In this document: positions 8,982 to 18,360 of the stretch, in pieces
How the letters are laid out: each line of letters begins with the position of its first letter
Position numbering within the stretch: position 1 is the first letter of the stretch
Source of the DNA: Nocardia sp. BMG111209
GTDB lineage: Bacteria > Actinomycetota > Actinomycetes > Mycobacteriales > Mycobacteriaceae
Assembly: GCF_000381925.1 (NCBI RefSeq)
Contig: NZ_KB907307.1
Location: forward strand, 4,898,001 to 4,962,000
Direction of reading: 5' to 3'
DNA: 64,000 nucleotides
Notes under the pieces: generated by a model
Databases searched by the model: none
Told to the model about the DNA's origin: nothing
What the model saw: the letters and a program-made list of their open reading frames with translations, nothing else
Program-made: the position numbers and the translations under genes

Positions 8982-11459
8982 GTGAACAACAGGAAATCGG
9001 ATCCCTGGGATCCGGCGTGCCTGCGATTGCCCGGAATGCTACGGCGCGTCCGCGCCTGGATACTGGCAACGCGGCGACGGCGGTGGACGGCCGGATTGTC
9101 GGCCGGCTTGTTCGTATTGTTCGTATTCCCCGGTCTGCTGGGGACGGCGGCCGCCGCCGATACCAGCGATCGGACCCCGGGTTCCTCGGTCGGCAGCGCC
9201 CTGTCCTGGACCCAGGTCGCCGATTCCGCCGGCGTACCGGCCGCGAATTACCTCTTCGCCACCGATCACGGCAGCATTCTGCATCCGGGTAATACGGCGC
9301 TGTCGATCGTGCTGGGCCTGGAGTTCGCGGGCTGGAAGATCATCGTCATCACCGCGATCTGGCTGATCGGATACGCGCTGAGTTTCGCGTGGCTGAACCT
9401 GATCTCGAAAGCGCTGCTGGAGGTGGGCCACAGCCTCACCGGGCAGATCGCCACACCCGCGATGCTCATCACGGCGGCCACGATCGGCGCCTTCTTCGTG
9501 GCCTGGTTCGTCATCCGCGGCTATGTCGCCAAGGCCACCATCCAGGCCGCCACGATGGTGATCGTGGGCATCCTGGGGCCGCTGTTCCTGTCCGAGCCGC
9601 TCGCGGATGTGCTGTCCTCCCACGGTTTGGTGGCCCAGGGCCGCGATCTCGGCATCGAGGTGGCGGCCGGGCTGAACGGCAACAACAGTGTCGATCCGAC
9701 CCATATGGTCGCGACCATGCAGGCCACCCTGACCGACAACTTCGCCCGCAGGCCGTTGCAGGTGTGGAACTTCGGCCATGTGATCGACAACGAAAGCGGT
9801 TGCCGCGCAGCGTGGTCGGCGGCCGTGGCGGCCGCCAGCGAGAACCGGGTGAAACAGGGTATCGGCAGTTGCGGGGACACCTCTGCCCGCGACACCATGG
9901 ACAATCCCGGTTTCGAGCAGATCGCCACGGGAGTTCTGCTACTACTCTCCGGAACGATTCTGCTGCTGTTCGGGGCGACGCTGGCGATCAAGGTGATCTG
10001 GGCCGCGCTGGACACCATCTATCACGGCCTGATGTCGATATTCGGTTTCGCCGCAGGCGGTTTCGTCTACGGGCCGACGCAGACGTTCCTCATCCGCAAC
10101 GTGGTCGACGGCTTCGTGGCCGCCGCCCGGATGACGGCCTTCACCATCTTCCTCGGCGTCTACGTCCTGATCCTGCGCGACCTGTTCGACGCGGCCGGCG
10201 ACCAGGTGATGGTCGTATTCGTCATCGGCGCGATCCTGGAGATCATCGCGATCTTCCAGTTGAAACGACTCAACAAGAGTCTGCACAGCGGTAACGAGTG
10301 GATCGCGAACCGGTTCGCGCTGGCCGTCCAGGGCGCGAACAGCAAGGGTGGCGCGGGCGGCAGCGGCAGCGCGCGAGCGATCGGCATGGGTACGATCGGC
10401 GCGAACCATTCGCTCGCCGCGAGTATGCTGCCGATCTTCGCCGCGGCCTCCACCTTCGGCAATTCACCCATCACCGAATTCATGTGGGGCCGGACCCGAA
10501 ACCCGTTGCGGCCGAACGCCCGGATGGAGAAGCGGGCCCAGATCGGGCAGTGGGGATTCTGGGGCGCCGACGGGGTCGGTGGGCCCGACGGCGATTACGC
10601 CCAGTCGTACATGCATCGCCCGCTGTACTGGAAGGCCGCGCTCGCCGCGGTCGAGGGGCGTGGCGGCCGGGCGGTTCTCGGGGGCGGCGCCGACCGCAAG
10701 TCGTTGCTCGGCGCGGCCGTGTCGTTGCAGGGTCTGATGGACGTCGGCGGCAAGACCTCGGATGCCCGAGCCGCGCTGATGAAGGCCGGTTACGACGACG
10801 AGACCATCCACCGGGCGATCCGCGCATGGCAGATCGTCGAATCCGACGCCAGCGGCTGGACACTGTCCAACAAGAACCTCGGGCATGTGGTCTCCGCGGT
10901 GCACCGCGTCAATGCCACCGCGCTGGACATGGTCGCCGGTGTCGGAGAGGCGCCCGACGCCGCGGCGGCGATCGGCACCCTGCAGGCCACGGCCTTCCGT
11001 TTCCATCGGACGTATCGCGGCGGCGTCACACTCGACCACGGGAACCCGCACGGCCCGCAGAGCGCGTGGGTGAACGACTACTTCGCCACCCCGACCGAGG
11101 CGAAGATCACCGAACTCGGGCTGGTCGCCAGCGGCAAAACCAGTTCGGACCCCTCCCTGGCCGGTATCAGTCAGGTCAACGCCACCCGCATGATGGACGC
11201 GATCGGCACCCGGCACGCGGACGAGATCCTGGCATCCGTGAACAAGTACGTCGCGAATCCGGAGGACCCGCAGCTGTTGCGAGAAGCCAGACGGTCCATC
11301 TCCGCGGCCACCAACACCGATCTGTGGGCGACCGGCACCAAGCGGACGCCGTGGAACGCGCTGGTGCCGCCGGGCGAACATTGGTCGGGCGATCCGGCCG
11401 TGATGGGTGCGTGGGCCGCCGCGCACGTACCGGTGACCGCCGCCCTGAACGGCGGTTAG
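8982..11459 (+). CDS. polytopic membrane protein resembling VirB6/TrbL conjugation proteins (orphan)
   Basis: About 825 residues. A basic N-terminus and a hydrophobic segment ending in GTAAAAD (residues 36-59) look like a signal peptide. Further hydrophobic segments lie near 117-140, 158-178, 188-205, 313-342, 382-400 and 408-426, with an extracytoplasmic loop at 206-310 holding two cysteines (C274, C297). The C-terminal 400 residues are soluble. This layout resembles VirB6/TrbL channel proteins of type IV secretion, but no other conjugation gene is near, and I recognise no diagnostic motif. Start is uncertain: GTG 8982 is used; ATG 9036 would remove 18 residues and still keep the signal peptide. 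Confidence 0.72.
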   Translation: MNNRKSDPWDPACLRLPGMLRRVRAWILATRRRRWTAGLSAGLFVLFVFPGLLGTAAAADTSDRTPGSSVGSALSWTQVADSAGVPAANYLFATDHGSILHPGNTALSIVLGLEFAGWKIIVITAIWLIGYALSFAWLNLISKALLEVGHSLTGQIATPAMLITAATIGAFFVAWFVIRGYVAKATIQAATMVIVGILGPLFLSEPLADVLSSHGLVAQGRDLGIEVAAGLNGNNSVDPTHMVATMQATLTDNFARRPLQVWNFGHVIDNESGCRAAWSAAVAAASENRVKQGIGSCGDTSARDTMDNPGFEQIATGVLLLLSGTILLLFGATLAIKVIWAALDTIYHGLMSIFGFAAGGFVYGPTQTFLIRNVVDGFVAAARMTAFTIFLGVYVLILRDLFDAAGDQVMVVFVIGAILEIIAIFQLKRLNKSLHSGNEWIANRFALAVQGANSKGGAGGSGSARAIGMGTIGANHSLAASMLPIFAAASTFGNSPITEFMWGRTRNPLRPNARMEKRAQIGQWGFWGADGVGGPDGDYAQSYMHRPLYWKAALAAVEGRGGRAVLGGGADRKSLLGAAVSLQGLMDVGGKTSDARAALMKAGYDDETIHRAIRAWQIVESDASGWTLSNKNLGHVVSAVHRVNATALDMVAGVGEAPDAAAAIGTLQATAFRFHRTYRGGVTLDHGNPHGPQSAWVNDYFATPTEAKITELGLVASGKTSSDPSLAGISQVNATRMMDAIGTRHADEILASVNKYVANPEDPQLLREARRSISAATNTDLWATGTKRTPWNALVPPGEHWSGDPAVMGAWAAAHVPVTAALNGG

Positions 11460-11490
11460 CGGCCCGGACGGTCGGCTCCCGGCGGATCAC

Positions 11491-12300
11491 TCACCGGGCG
11501 GCGGGCCAATGGGCTCGCCAGTCGGCAGCGGTCAGCGCCGCACGCTCACCCCGCGCCGCCTCCGCGGCGTCCTCCGCAACCCGGATCCGCGCGGCGACAT
11601 CGAGGGTGGCCTTGCGCAGCCGTTCCTCCGCGCTGCCGGGACCACCGAGCCGGATCACCCGCAGATCGTCGGGGATCAGATCCTCGGGCAGCCCGGCGGC
11701 GGTGGCGCGGGAGCGGATCTTCTCCGCGAGCGCCAGGGCCGGCTGGGCCATCGCGATACCGTCCAGGCAGGAACGCCGGGCCTTCTCGGCGGATTTGCGC
11801 TCCTCCCAGGCACGTTCCTGGGCGGCGATCTTCGTCTCGACGTCGGCCTCGGGATCCACCGGTCCGCCGTCCAGGTGCGGGCTGCGGTGCACCAGCTTCG
11901 CGACCAGGGTCGTGGCCACGTCGTCGACGGTGAATTCGCCTGCGGCCTCGGCGATCCGGGAGTGGAACAGTACCTGTAGCAACAGGTCGCCGAGTTCCTC
12001 GCGGATGGCGTCGGCGTCGCCGTCCTGGATGGCGTCGAGCAGTTCGTAGGTCTCCTCGAGCAGATACGGCCGCAGCGAGTCGTGGGTCTGGGTGACCTCC
12101 CAGCCGCCGAACTGCCACAGCCGGTCCATCACGTCGACCGCCTCGGCGAGGCTGCGGGCCATCGACGCCGAATCCATCGCGACCCGGTAGTCCTCGGCCG
12201 CCGCCATCGGCAACGGGACGGGGCTCGGCGCCGGCCGGGCCACATCACCCGGCGCGCGGCAGCGCGGACCGGCGCCCGGTCCGTGCTCGGCTCCGGTCAT
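11491..12300 (-). CDS. mazG: nucleoside triphosphate pyrophosphohydrolase MazG
   Basis: A 269-residue all-alpha NTP pyrophosphohydrolase that removes non-canonical or damaged nucleoside triphosphates. The MazG core has the [12 protein letters not shown] and [18 protein letters not shown] helices, whose EExxE and ExxD acidic residues bind Mg2+, plus TEKARR-like ([25 protein letters not shown], residues given only in part) downstream helices. It lacks the longer N-terminal region I recall in the 325-residue Mtb protein. Its ATG overlaps the stop of mfd by four bases (ATGA), so translation is coupled. The mfd-mazG order matches Mtb Rv1020-Rv1021. Confidence 0.93.
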   Translation of the reverse strand: MTGAEHGPGAGPRCRAPGDVARPAPSPVPLPMAAAEDYRVAMDSASMARSLAEAVDVMDRLWQFGGWEVTQTHDSLRPYLLEETYELLDAIQDGDADAIREELGDLLLQVLFHSRIAEAAGEFTVDDVATTLVAKLVHRSPHLDGGPVDPEADVETKIAAQERAWEERKSAEKARRSCLDGIAMAQPALALAEKIRSRATAAGLPEDLIPDDLRVIRLGGPGSAEERLRKATLDVAARIRVAEDAAEAARGERAALTAADWRAHWPAAR

Positions 12301-15300
12301 CGCGCGGCCGAGATGTCGGTCGCGACGGCGAGATCCACCGAGCCCTGGGCCTTTCCGTCCAAGGCCAGCAGCAGGTCGGCGACGAACTGCAGGACCTGGA
12401 CATCGCGCACCCGGGCGGCGCCGACGCTGTCCTCCACCCGCGGCAGCGGCACCTGCACGATGCCGGTGGTCGGCCGGTAGCTCGCCGACGGATAGATTCG
12501 CTTGAGCCGCAACTGTTTCGAGTCCGGCAACTGCATCGGCGAGATCTTCAGGGCGGTGCCGGTGACGCCGACCTCGGCGAGACCGTACTCGCGGCACAGC
12601 AGCCGCAGCCGGGCCACCGAGACCAACCGGCCGACCTCCACCGGCAGCGGCCCGTACCGGTCGACGAGTTCCTCCACCACGGCGGCGAGGGCCGAATCGT
12701 CCACGGCCGCAGCGAGTTTGCGGTAGGCCTCCAGGCGCAGCCGGTCGCTGGCGATGTAGTCCGGCGGGATGTGCGCGTCCACCGGCAGATCGATGCGCAC
12801 CTCCTTCACCTCCTCGTCGGTGGTGATCGGCCGGCCGTCGGCGGCGGCGCGGTACGCCTCCACCGCCTCGCCGACCAGCCGCACGTACAGGTCGAAGCCG
12901 ACCCCGGCCACATGTCCGGACTGTTCCGCGCCGAGCACGTTACCGGCGCCGCGGATCTCCAGATCCTTCATCGCGACTGCCATACCCGCGCCCAGATCCG
13001 AATTCTGCGAGATCGTGGCCAGCCGGTCGTAGGCGGTCTCGGTGAGCGGCTTGTCCGGCGGGTACAGGAAGTACGCGTACCCGCGCTCGCGACTGCGCCC
13101 GACGCGCCCGCGCAGCTGGTGCAGCTGCGAAAGGCCGAGGGCGTCGGCGCGTTCCACGATCAGGGTGTTGGCATTCGAGATGTCCAGACCGGTTTCGATG
13201 ATGGTGGTGCAGACCAGCACGTCGTATTCGCGCTCCCAGAAGCCCTGGACGGTCTTCTCCAGCATGTCCTCGTGCATCTGGCCGTGCGCGACGGCGACCC
13301 GCGCCTCCGGCACCAGATCGCGAATCCCCTTGGCGGCCTTGTCGATCGAGTTCACCCGGTTGTGCACGTAGAACACCTGGCCGTCGCGCAGCAGCTCGCG
13401 GCGGACGGCGGCGGCGACCTGTTTGTCGTTGAAGGAGCCGACATAGGTGAGCACCGGATGCCGTTCCTCCGGCGGGGTGAGGATGGTCGACATCTCGCGG
13501 ATGCCGGCCAGGCTCATCTCCAGGGTGCGCGGAATCGGCGTGGCGGACATGGTGAGCACGTCGACGTGGGTGCGCAGCGCCTTGATGTGCTCCTTGTGCT
13601 CGACACCGAAGCGCTGCTCCTCGTCGATGATCACCAGGCCCAGATCCTTCCACCGGATCCCGGTCTGCAACAGGCGGTGGGTGCCGACGACGATGTCGAC
13701 CTCGCCGGTCGTCATGCCGTCCAGCACCACCCGCGAATCGGCCGGATCGGTGAAGCGGGACAGGCCCTTCACGTTGACCGGGAAGCCCGCGGTCCGTTCG
13801 GCGAAGGTCTGCAGATGCTGCTGCGCGAGCAGGGTGGTCGGCACCAGCACCGCGACCTGCTTACCGTCCTGAACCGCCTTGAACGCCGCCCGCACCGCGA
13901 TCTCGGTCTTGCCGTAGCCGACGTCACCGCAGATCACCCGGTCCATCGGGACGGCCCGTTCCATATCGGACTTGACCTCGGCGATGGCGGTGAGCTGGTC
14001 GACGGTCTCGGTGAACGCGAAGGCGTCCTCCATCTCCCGCTGCCACGGGGTGTCCGGGCCGAACGCGTGCCCGGGCGCGGCCTGCCGGGCCGCGTACAAC
14101 TGCACGAGTTCGGTCGCGATCTCACGAACCGCCTTGCGCGCCTTGCGTTTCGTATTCGCCCAGTCGGAGCCGCCGAGTTTGGACAGGCTGGGCATCTCGC
14201 CGCCGACATAACGGGACAGCTGATCCAGCGAATCCATCGGCACGAACAACCGGTCGCCCGGCTGACCGCGCTTGCTCGGCGCGTACTCGATGACCAGATA
14301 CTCCCGGCGCGCGCCGCCGACGGTGCGCTCGATCATCTCGACGAACCGCCCGATGCCGTGCTGATCGTGCACGACCATATCGCCCGCGGACAGCGCGAGC
14401 GGATCGACCTGGTTGCGGCGGCGGGCCGGCAGCTTCTTACCCTCGGCGGGTGCGGTGACCCGGTTGCCGGTGAGATCGGATTCGGCGATGACGACCAGGC
14501 GCGCGTCGTCGAAGACGATGCCGTCGTGCAGCGAACCGCACAGCACCCCGACCCGCCCGGGTTCGGGTTCCGCACCGGGCGCCAGCGGCGCGGCGGGCAC
14601 CTCCGCGTCCCCGAGCCGCTCCAGGATGCGCTGCGCGGTGCCGTGCCCGGCCACCACGATGACCGCACGGCCACTGCCACCGGGCGCATCCGCGGCCACA
14701 TGGGCCCGCAACGACGCGAACACGGTCGCCACCAGCTCCTGCGAGCCGCGCGCGGCGGGCGCGGGCAGCACCGGCAGCACCACCTCGGCCGGGTCGTCGG
14801 CGGCCAGCGGACTCAGCGTCCACCACGGCAGTCCCCGCGACTCGGCATCGGCGTGCACGATGTCCAGACCCTGGTAGGCGGAGGCCGCCAGATCGAGCCC
14901 GTGCGCCCCCAGCGGCGCGGCCGCGCCGAACGAGGCCGCGGTCCACGACGCCTCCAGGAATTCCTGCCCGGTCCGCACCAGATCCGCGGCACGGGTCCGC
15001 ACCTTCTCCGGATCACACAGCAGCACATGGGTTTCCGCGGGCAGCACATCGGTCAGCAGCGGCAGCCGGCCCGGCCGCAGCACCGGCAGCAAGGCCTCCA
15101 TCCCCTCGACCGGGATGCCCTGCGCCAACTTCTCCAGCATCTCGACCAGTGCCGCGTCCGCCGGATTGTCCGCGGCCACCGCCGCGGCCCGCTCCCGCAG
15201 CTCGGCGGTCAGCAGCAACTCCCGGCAGGGTTGCGCGACAACACTTTCCACCGGGACCTCGATCAGCGACCGCTGATCGGCCACCGAGAACGCCCGCAGC

Positions 15301-15956
15301 TCACCGACCTCGTCCCCCAGGAACTCCACGCGCACCGGATGATCCGCGGTGGGCGGGAACAGATCGAGAATGCCGCCGCGCACGGCGAATTCGCCACGCT
15401 TACCGACCATGTCGACCCGCTCGTACGCGAATTCGACCAGCCGCTCCAGCAATTCGTCGAAGTCGAATTCGGCGCCGCGCCGCAACACGATCGGCTCGAT
15501 GTCACCGAGCCCCGCGGCCATCGGCTGCATCAGCGACCGCACCGTGGTCACCACCACCCGCAGCGGCTCCGGGAAGACCGGATCCTCCGGATGCGCCAGC
15601 CGCCGCAACACCTGCATCCGCCGCCCGACCGTATCGGCCCCCGGCGACAGCCGCTCGTGCGGCAGCGTCTCCCAGGACGGGAACAACGCCACCCCGTCCC
15701 CGAGGATCTCCGACAGTTCGACGGTCAGATCGTCGGCCTCCCGCCCGGTAGCGGTGACCACCACCACCGGCCGCCGCGGCGAGCCGTCCTCCTCGCCCGA
15801 AACCCCCGCGATGGCCGTGGCCACGAACGGCCGAATGGCCGAAGGCGCCACCAACTGCACATGCGACCGCCCGATCAGACCCTTGACCTGTTGCAGCGAG
15901 GTATCGGCACCGGCCACCACAGCCAGTCCCGCCAACGATGGACGAGGGGTGGGCAT
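12297..15956 (-). CDS. mfd: transcription-repair coupling factor Mfd
   Basis: A 1219-residue SF2 ATPase that removes RNA polymerase stalled at lesions and recruits UvrA. In order: a UvrB-like N-terminal module (residues about 40-350), the polymerase-interaction domain around [13 protein letters not shown], then RecG-like translocase motifs with Walker [12 protein letters not shown] (about 675), [13 protein letters not shown] (about 778), [20 protein letters not shown], and the Q/R motif region [16 protein letters not shown]-terminal TRCF domain follows. The length is normal for the family. The start ATG has AGGAG eight bases upstream. It is followed by mazG with a four-base overlap. Confidence 0.97.
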   Translation of the reverse strand: MPTPRPSLAGLAVVAGADTSLQQVKGLIGRSHVQLVAPSAIRPFVATAIAGVSGEEDGSPRRPVVVVTATGREADDLTVELSEILGDGVALFPSWETLPHERLSPGADTVGRRMQVLRRLAHPEDPVFPEPLRVVVTTVRSLMQPMAAGLGDIEPIVLRRGAEFDFDELLERLVEFAYERVDMVGKRGEFAVRGGILDLFPPTADHPVRVEFLGDEVGELRAFSVADQRSLIEVPVESVVAQPCRELLLTAELRERAAAVAADNPADAALVEMLEKLAQGIPVEGMEALLPVLRPGRLPLLTDVLPAETHVLLCDPEKVRTRAADLVRTGQEFLEASWTAASFGAAAPLGAHGLDLAASAYQGLDIVHADAESRGLPWWTLSPLAADDPAEVVLPVLPAPAARGSQELVATVFASLRAHVAADAPGGSGRAVIVVAGHGTAQRILERLGDAEVPAAPLAPGAEPEPGRVGVLCGSLHDGIVFDDARLVVIAESDLTGNRVTAPAEGKKLPARRRNQVDPLALSAGDMVVHDQHGIGRFVEMIERTVGGARREYLVIEYAPSKRGQPGDRLFVPMDSLDQLSRYVGGEMPSLSKLGGSDWANTKRKARKAVREIATELVQLYAARQAAPGHAFGPDTPWQREMEDAFAFTETVDQLTAIAEVKSDMERAVPMDRVICGDVGYGKTEIAVRAAFKAVQDGKQVAVLVPTTLLAQQHLQTFAERTAGFPVNVKGLSRFTDPADSRVVLDGMTTGEVDIVVGTHRLLQTGIRWKDLGLVIIDEEQRFGVEHKEHIKALRTHVDVLTMSATPIPRTLEMSLAGIREMSTILTPPEERHPVLTYVGSFNDKQVAAAVRRELLRDGQVFYVHNRVNSIDKAAKGIRDLVPEARVAVAHGQMHEDMLEKTVQGFWEREYDVLVCTTIIETGLDISNANTLIVERADALGLSQLHQLRGRVGRSRERGYAYFLYPPDKPLTETAYDRLATISQNSDLGAGMAVAMKDLEIRGAGNVLGAEQSGHVAGVGFDLYVRLVGEAVEAYRAAADGRPITTDEEVKEVRIDLPVDAHIPPDYIASDRLRLEAYRKLAAAVDDSALAAVVEELVDRYGPLPVEVGRLVSVARLRLLCREYGLAEVGVTGTALKISPMQLPDSKQLRLKRIYPSASYRPTTGIVQVPLPRVEDSVGAARVRDVQVLQFVADLLLALDGKAQGSVDLAVATDISAAR

Positions 15957-16415
15957 CAGCAGACTCCTGGACGCGCGATGAGCGATTCGGACGGCAGAAC
16001 GAGTCTAGTGCGCACCCAGGACAGCCCCGTCACCGCGCCACTGACGACCCCCCGAACAGGCAAGACGTCTCCCACCGAACCCCACCCGAACAGCCGAAAC
16101 CACAACCGCCCGGCCCCGGCCCCGGCCACGGCCACGAAATCCCAGATCGAACCCCCACACCGCCCGAGTCGACGGCACCCCCACAACCACCACGTCCCCC
16201 AAGCAAGCAACTCCCCCTAGGCCGAACCGGCAGTCCCGACCGTACCGGCGTTCCGGACCCCCAGGGTGCGAGTCTTACGAGCACCGTTCGCGGCCGGCTC
16301 GTCGTTCAGCGGCCGATCGCAATGCGACGAAGGAGCAAGCGATCGGCCGCTGAACGACGAGCCTTCAGGGCCGCGAACACGCCGAGCGAAGCGAGGCCAA
16401 AAGACACAGCCAAAA
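15957..16415. other. intergenic region with strong base skew and a large inverted repeat
   Basis: This region lies between the end of a TetR gene and the start of mfd, both leftward. Bases 16010-16220 are very poor in G on the + strand, with a CCGGCC-type six-base run near 16110-16135. An 84-codon minus-strand frame crosses it, but its tryptophan/glycine-rich translation looks like a product of the skew, not a gene. Bases 16286-16378 form the hairpin listed separately. Confidence 0.6.
16286..16378. repeat. large inverted repeat (25-bp perfect inner stem, 10-bp outer stem)
   Basis: Bases 16296-16320 and 16339-16363 are perfect reverse complements (25 bp) around an 18-base loop. Outside them, 16286-16295 (GTTCGCGGCC) pairs with 16369-16378 (GGCCGCGAAC), leaving only a five-base bulge (TTCAG) on one side. 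In total, 35 bp of pairing occurs in a 93-base element. It follows a leftward TetR gene but has no T run on either strand. It could be a bidirectional terminator, a small mobile palindromic repeat, or a structured RNA. Confidence 0.85.
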
Positions 16416-17063
16416 TTACGGCACGTAGCGGCGGAGGCGGCGGGCTGCGAACTCGCGGAAGTACGCGACCTTCTCGTCGGGGACGATGGACGGCAGCAGG
16501 AAGTACCAGACCCGTTCCATCCGCAGGGCCATCTGGTCGATCGACTCGGTACCGACGGCGGTGATGTGCACGCCCGCGGTCATCTCCTGGAGGATCAGGC
16601 CGATGGTCTCCGGATCCAGATCCGATTTGAGATCCCCCTGCTGAATCGCTCGCTCCGCCAGCACCCGATGCGTTTCGCCCCAGGTCTTCGCGATGTTCTC
16701 CCCCTGCGCGCCCCGGTAGTCGCCGATCTGGTGGGTCAATTTCAGCATCGCGCCGACCATGGGGTCGTTCATGGTGAGATCGGCTACGACATAGGTGATT
16801 CCGATGCAGGCCTCGAGCGCGGGCACCCGCGGATCGAAGAAGCCCTGGCAGGCGCTGATCAGCCGTTCGTTGCCCTGGTCGACCACGGCGCGCGCCAGCT
16901 CCTCCTTGGAGCCGAAGTGAAAGTACAAGGCGCCCTTGGTCACATTCGACTGCGCGATGATCTCGCTGAGACTCGCGTTGGCATAACCCAGTCGCAGAAA
17001 GACATCGGCTGCACCCGCGAGGACGGAATCGCGAGTGATCTCCGCACGCGCTTGCCTAGCCAT
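16416..17063 (-). CDS. TetR/AcrR regulator, gamma-butyrolactone-receptor (ScbR) type
   Basis: A 215-residue repressor. The N-terminal helix-turn-helix domain (residues 1-55) starts MARQARAEITRDSVL and contains SLSEIIAQSNVTKGALYFHF. The opening motif and the long C-terminal ligand domain are those of autoregulator receptors such as ScbR/ArpA, which release DNA when they bind a butyrolactone. No butyrolactone synthase is in the window, so the ligand is unknown. Its upstream region (17064-17308) carries an 18-base tandem repeat that might serve as operator. Confidence 0.85.
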   Translation of the reverse strand: MARQARAEITRDSVLAGAADVFLRLGYANASLSEIIAQSNVTKGALYFHFGSKEELARAVVDQGNERLISACQGFFDPRVPALEACIGITYVVADLTMNDPMVGAMLKLTHQIGDYRGAQGENIAKTWGETHRVLAERAIQQGDLKSDLDPETIGLILQEMTAGVHITAVGTESIDQMALRMERVWYFLLPSIVPDEKVAYFREFAARRLRRYVP

Positions 17064-17095
17064 CAGATCCGCCTGTCATCACAACCAGCCATCCT

Positions 17096-17129
17096 GAAGT
17101 AGACCGACATCCCGAAGTAGACCGACATC
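17096..17129. repeat. two direct repeats, 18-bp period, upstream of the ScbR-like gene
   Basis: The 16 bases GAAGTAGACCGACATC occur at 17096-17111 and again at 17114-17129. The second copy is 33 bases or more from the start codon of the ScbR-like gene, on the promoter side. It could be an operator for this or another regulator, or simply a small duplication. Confidence 0.7.
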
Positions 17130-17308
17130 ACAGCTCGAACAGCACTCGAAGGATGGGTGAACCGTACCACCCGACCGGGCCGCACCAACGGAATCGAGCA
17201 TTCGGACCAGCCTTTATCGCTAATTATGGGTTAACTGTCCAGTTCCACCCCCCTAACGCCCTCCATCGACGCTCGACACGCCATCTCGGAGGGCGTGTCC
17301 CGCGCGGC

Positions 17309-17962
17309 TCAGTGCGTTGTGCCGCTGGGCCATTCGGAGGCGAGCTGGGGGTCCGCCTCGAGGTGGGTGAGGCCGTTCCAGCACAAATTCACCAGGTGCG
17401 CCGCCACCACTTCCTTGGGGGGCTGCCGCTCGTCCAGCCACCATGCGGCCGCCGTCGCGACCATTCCGACCAGTGCCTGTGCGTACAACGTGGCGAGCCC
17501 GGTATCGAAGTCGCGGCGGTCGAAGTCGCCGGCCAGGATGTGCGCGACCTGGTTCACCGCTTCGTTCAGCAGACTCGAATAGGTGCCGTCCGCAGCGGAA
17601 GTCGGCTGATCGCGCATGAGAATACGGAATCCGTCGGAGCGTTCCTCGATATAGGTCAGCAACGCCAGTGCCACCTGCTCCAGACGCACTCGGGAACGAT
17701 TGCGCGTGAGTGAGGAGGTGATCATGTTGAGCAGCGTGGACATCTCGCGGTCGACGACGACCGCGTACAGTCCCTCCTTGCCGCCGAAGTGTTCGTACAC
17801 AACGGGTTTGGACACCTGGGCCCGCTGGGCGATCTCCTCGATGGAGGTGGCGTCGTATCCGCGCTCGGCGAACAGCGCCCGGCCGATCTCGATCAACTGT
17901 TGCCGCCGTTGTGTTCCGGTCATGCGCGGACGCGGGGTCCGGCTCACCTCGCCCGAAGTCAC
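17309..17962 (-). CDS. TetR/AcrR family regulator (Rv1019-like by position)
   Basis: A 217-residue TetR repressor with an N-terminal helix-turn-helix (residues about 18-70; TSIEEIAQRAQVSKPVVYEHFGG). Its C-terminal domain contains a tryptophan-rich helix (AAAWWLDERQPPKEVV). The start is GTG 17962; an ATG at 17923 (residue 14) is an alternative. In Mtb a TetR gene, Rv1019, lies between glmU and mfd; this gene has the same place apart from the extra ScbR-like gene beside it. Target genes and ligand are unknown. Confidence 0.88.
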   Translation of the reverse strand: MTSGEVSRTPRPRMTGTQRRQQLIEIGRALFAERGYDATSIEEIAQRAQVSKPVVYEHFGGKEGLYAVVVDREMSTLLNMITSSLTRNRSRVRLEQVALALLTYIEERSDGFRILMRDQPTSAADGTYSSLLNEAVNQVAHILAGDFDRRDFDTGLATLYAQALVGMVATAAAWWLDERQPPKEVVAAHLVNLCWNGLTHLEADPQLASEWPSGTTH

Positions 17963-18237
17963 CGCTTGCGCCTCCCGCGAAATCGTCCGACTGCACCGAC
18001 AACTCTTCCAGACATCTCCGGCAGGTACCCCGGCCCCCCGGGGCGGGGGTCTCGTCCACTCCGGTGCCGACCCGCCACACGCTGGTCACGACGGGCACGC
18101 CGGACCGTGGCGCCACGCCGAGCAGACCGGCGGGTCATCGACACGTCGACAGCGGTTCGACGTACGGACAACTTCGTGCGAGGATCATTCCCGCATGCCG
18201 TGACGCACCGGCAGATCGAGGTCCGCCGGTGCGGTGA

Positions 18238-18308
18238 TCCGCCGTAGTGTAATGGCAGCACCACTGATTTTGGTTCAGTTAGTCCAGGTTCGAGTCCTGG
18301 CGGCGGAG
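18238..18308 (+). tRNA. tRNA-Gln (anticodon TTG)
   Basis: A 71-base cloverleaf. The acceptor strands TCCGCCG (18238-18244) and CGGCGGA (18301-18307) pair fully. The anticodon stem ACTGA/TCAGT encloses the loop TTTTGGT with anticodon TTG at 18270-18272, and the T arm is CCAGG-TTCGAGT-CCTGG. The 3' CCA is not encoded in full. It lies 52 bases before glmU. Confidence 0.95.
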
Positions 18309-18360
18309 CAACACCCGACACAGCCCACCCGCAACGATGACAGGCAGCCGAGGGAGATCC

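Noticed and set aside
15956..16210. An 84-codon minus-strand frame just before mfd
   Set aside because: The Trp/Gly-rich product reflects the local base skew; no ribosome site or family resemblance.
12771..16220. A 1149-codon open frame on the + strand antisense to mfd
   Set aside because: Arg/His/Gln/Gly-rich translation typical of the complementary strand of a high-GC gene; mfd on the minus strand is unmistakable.
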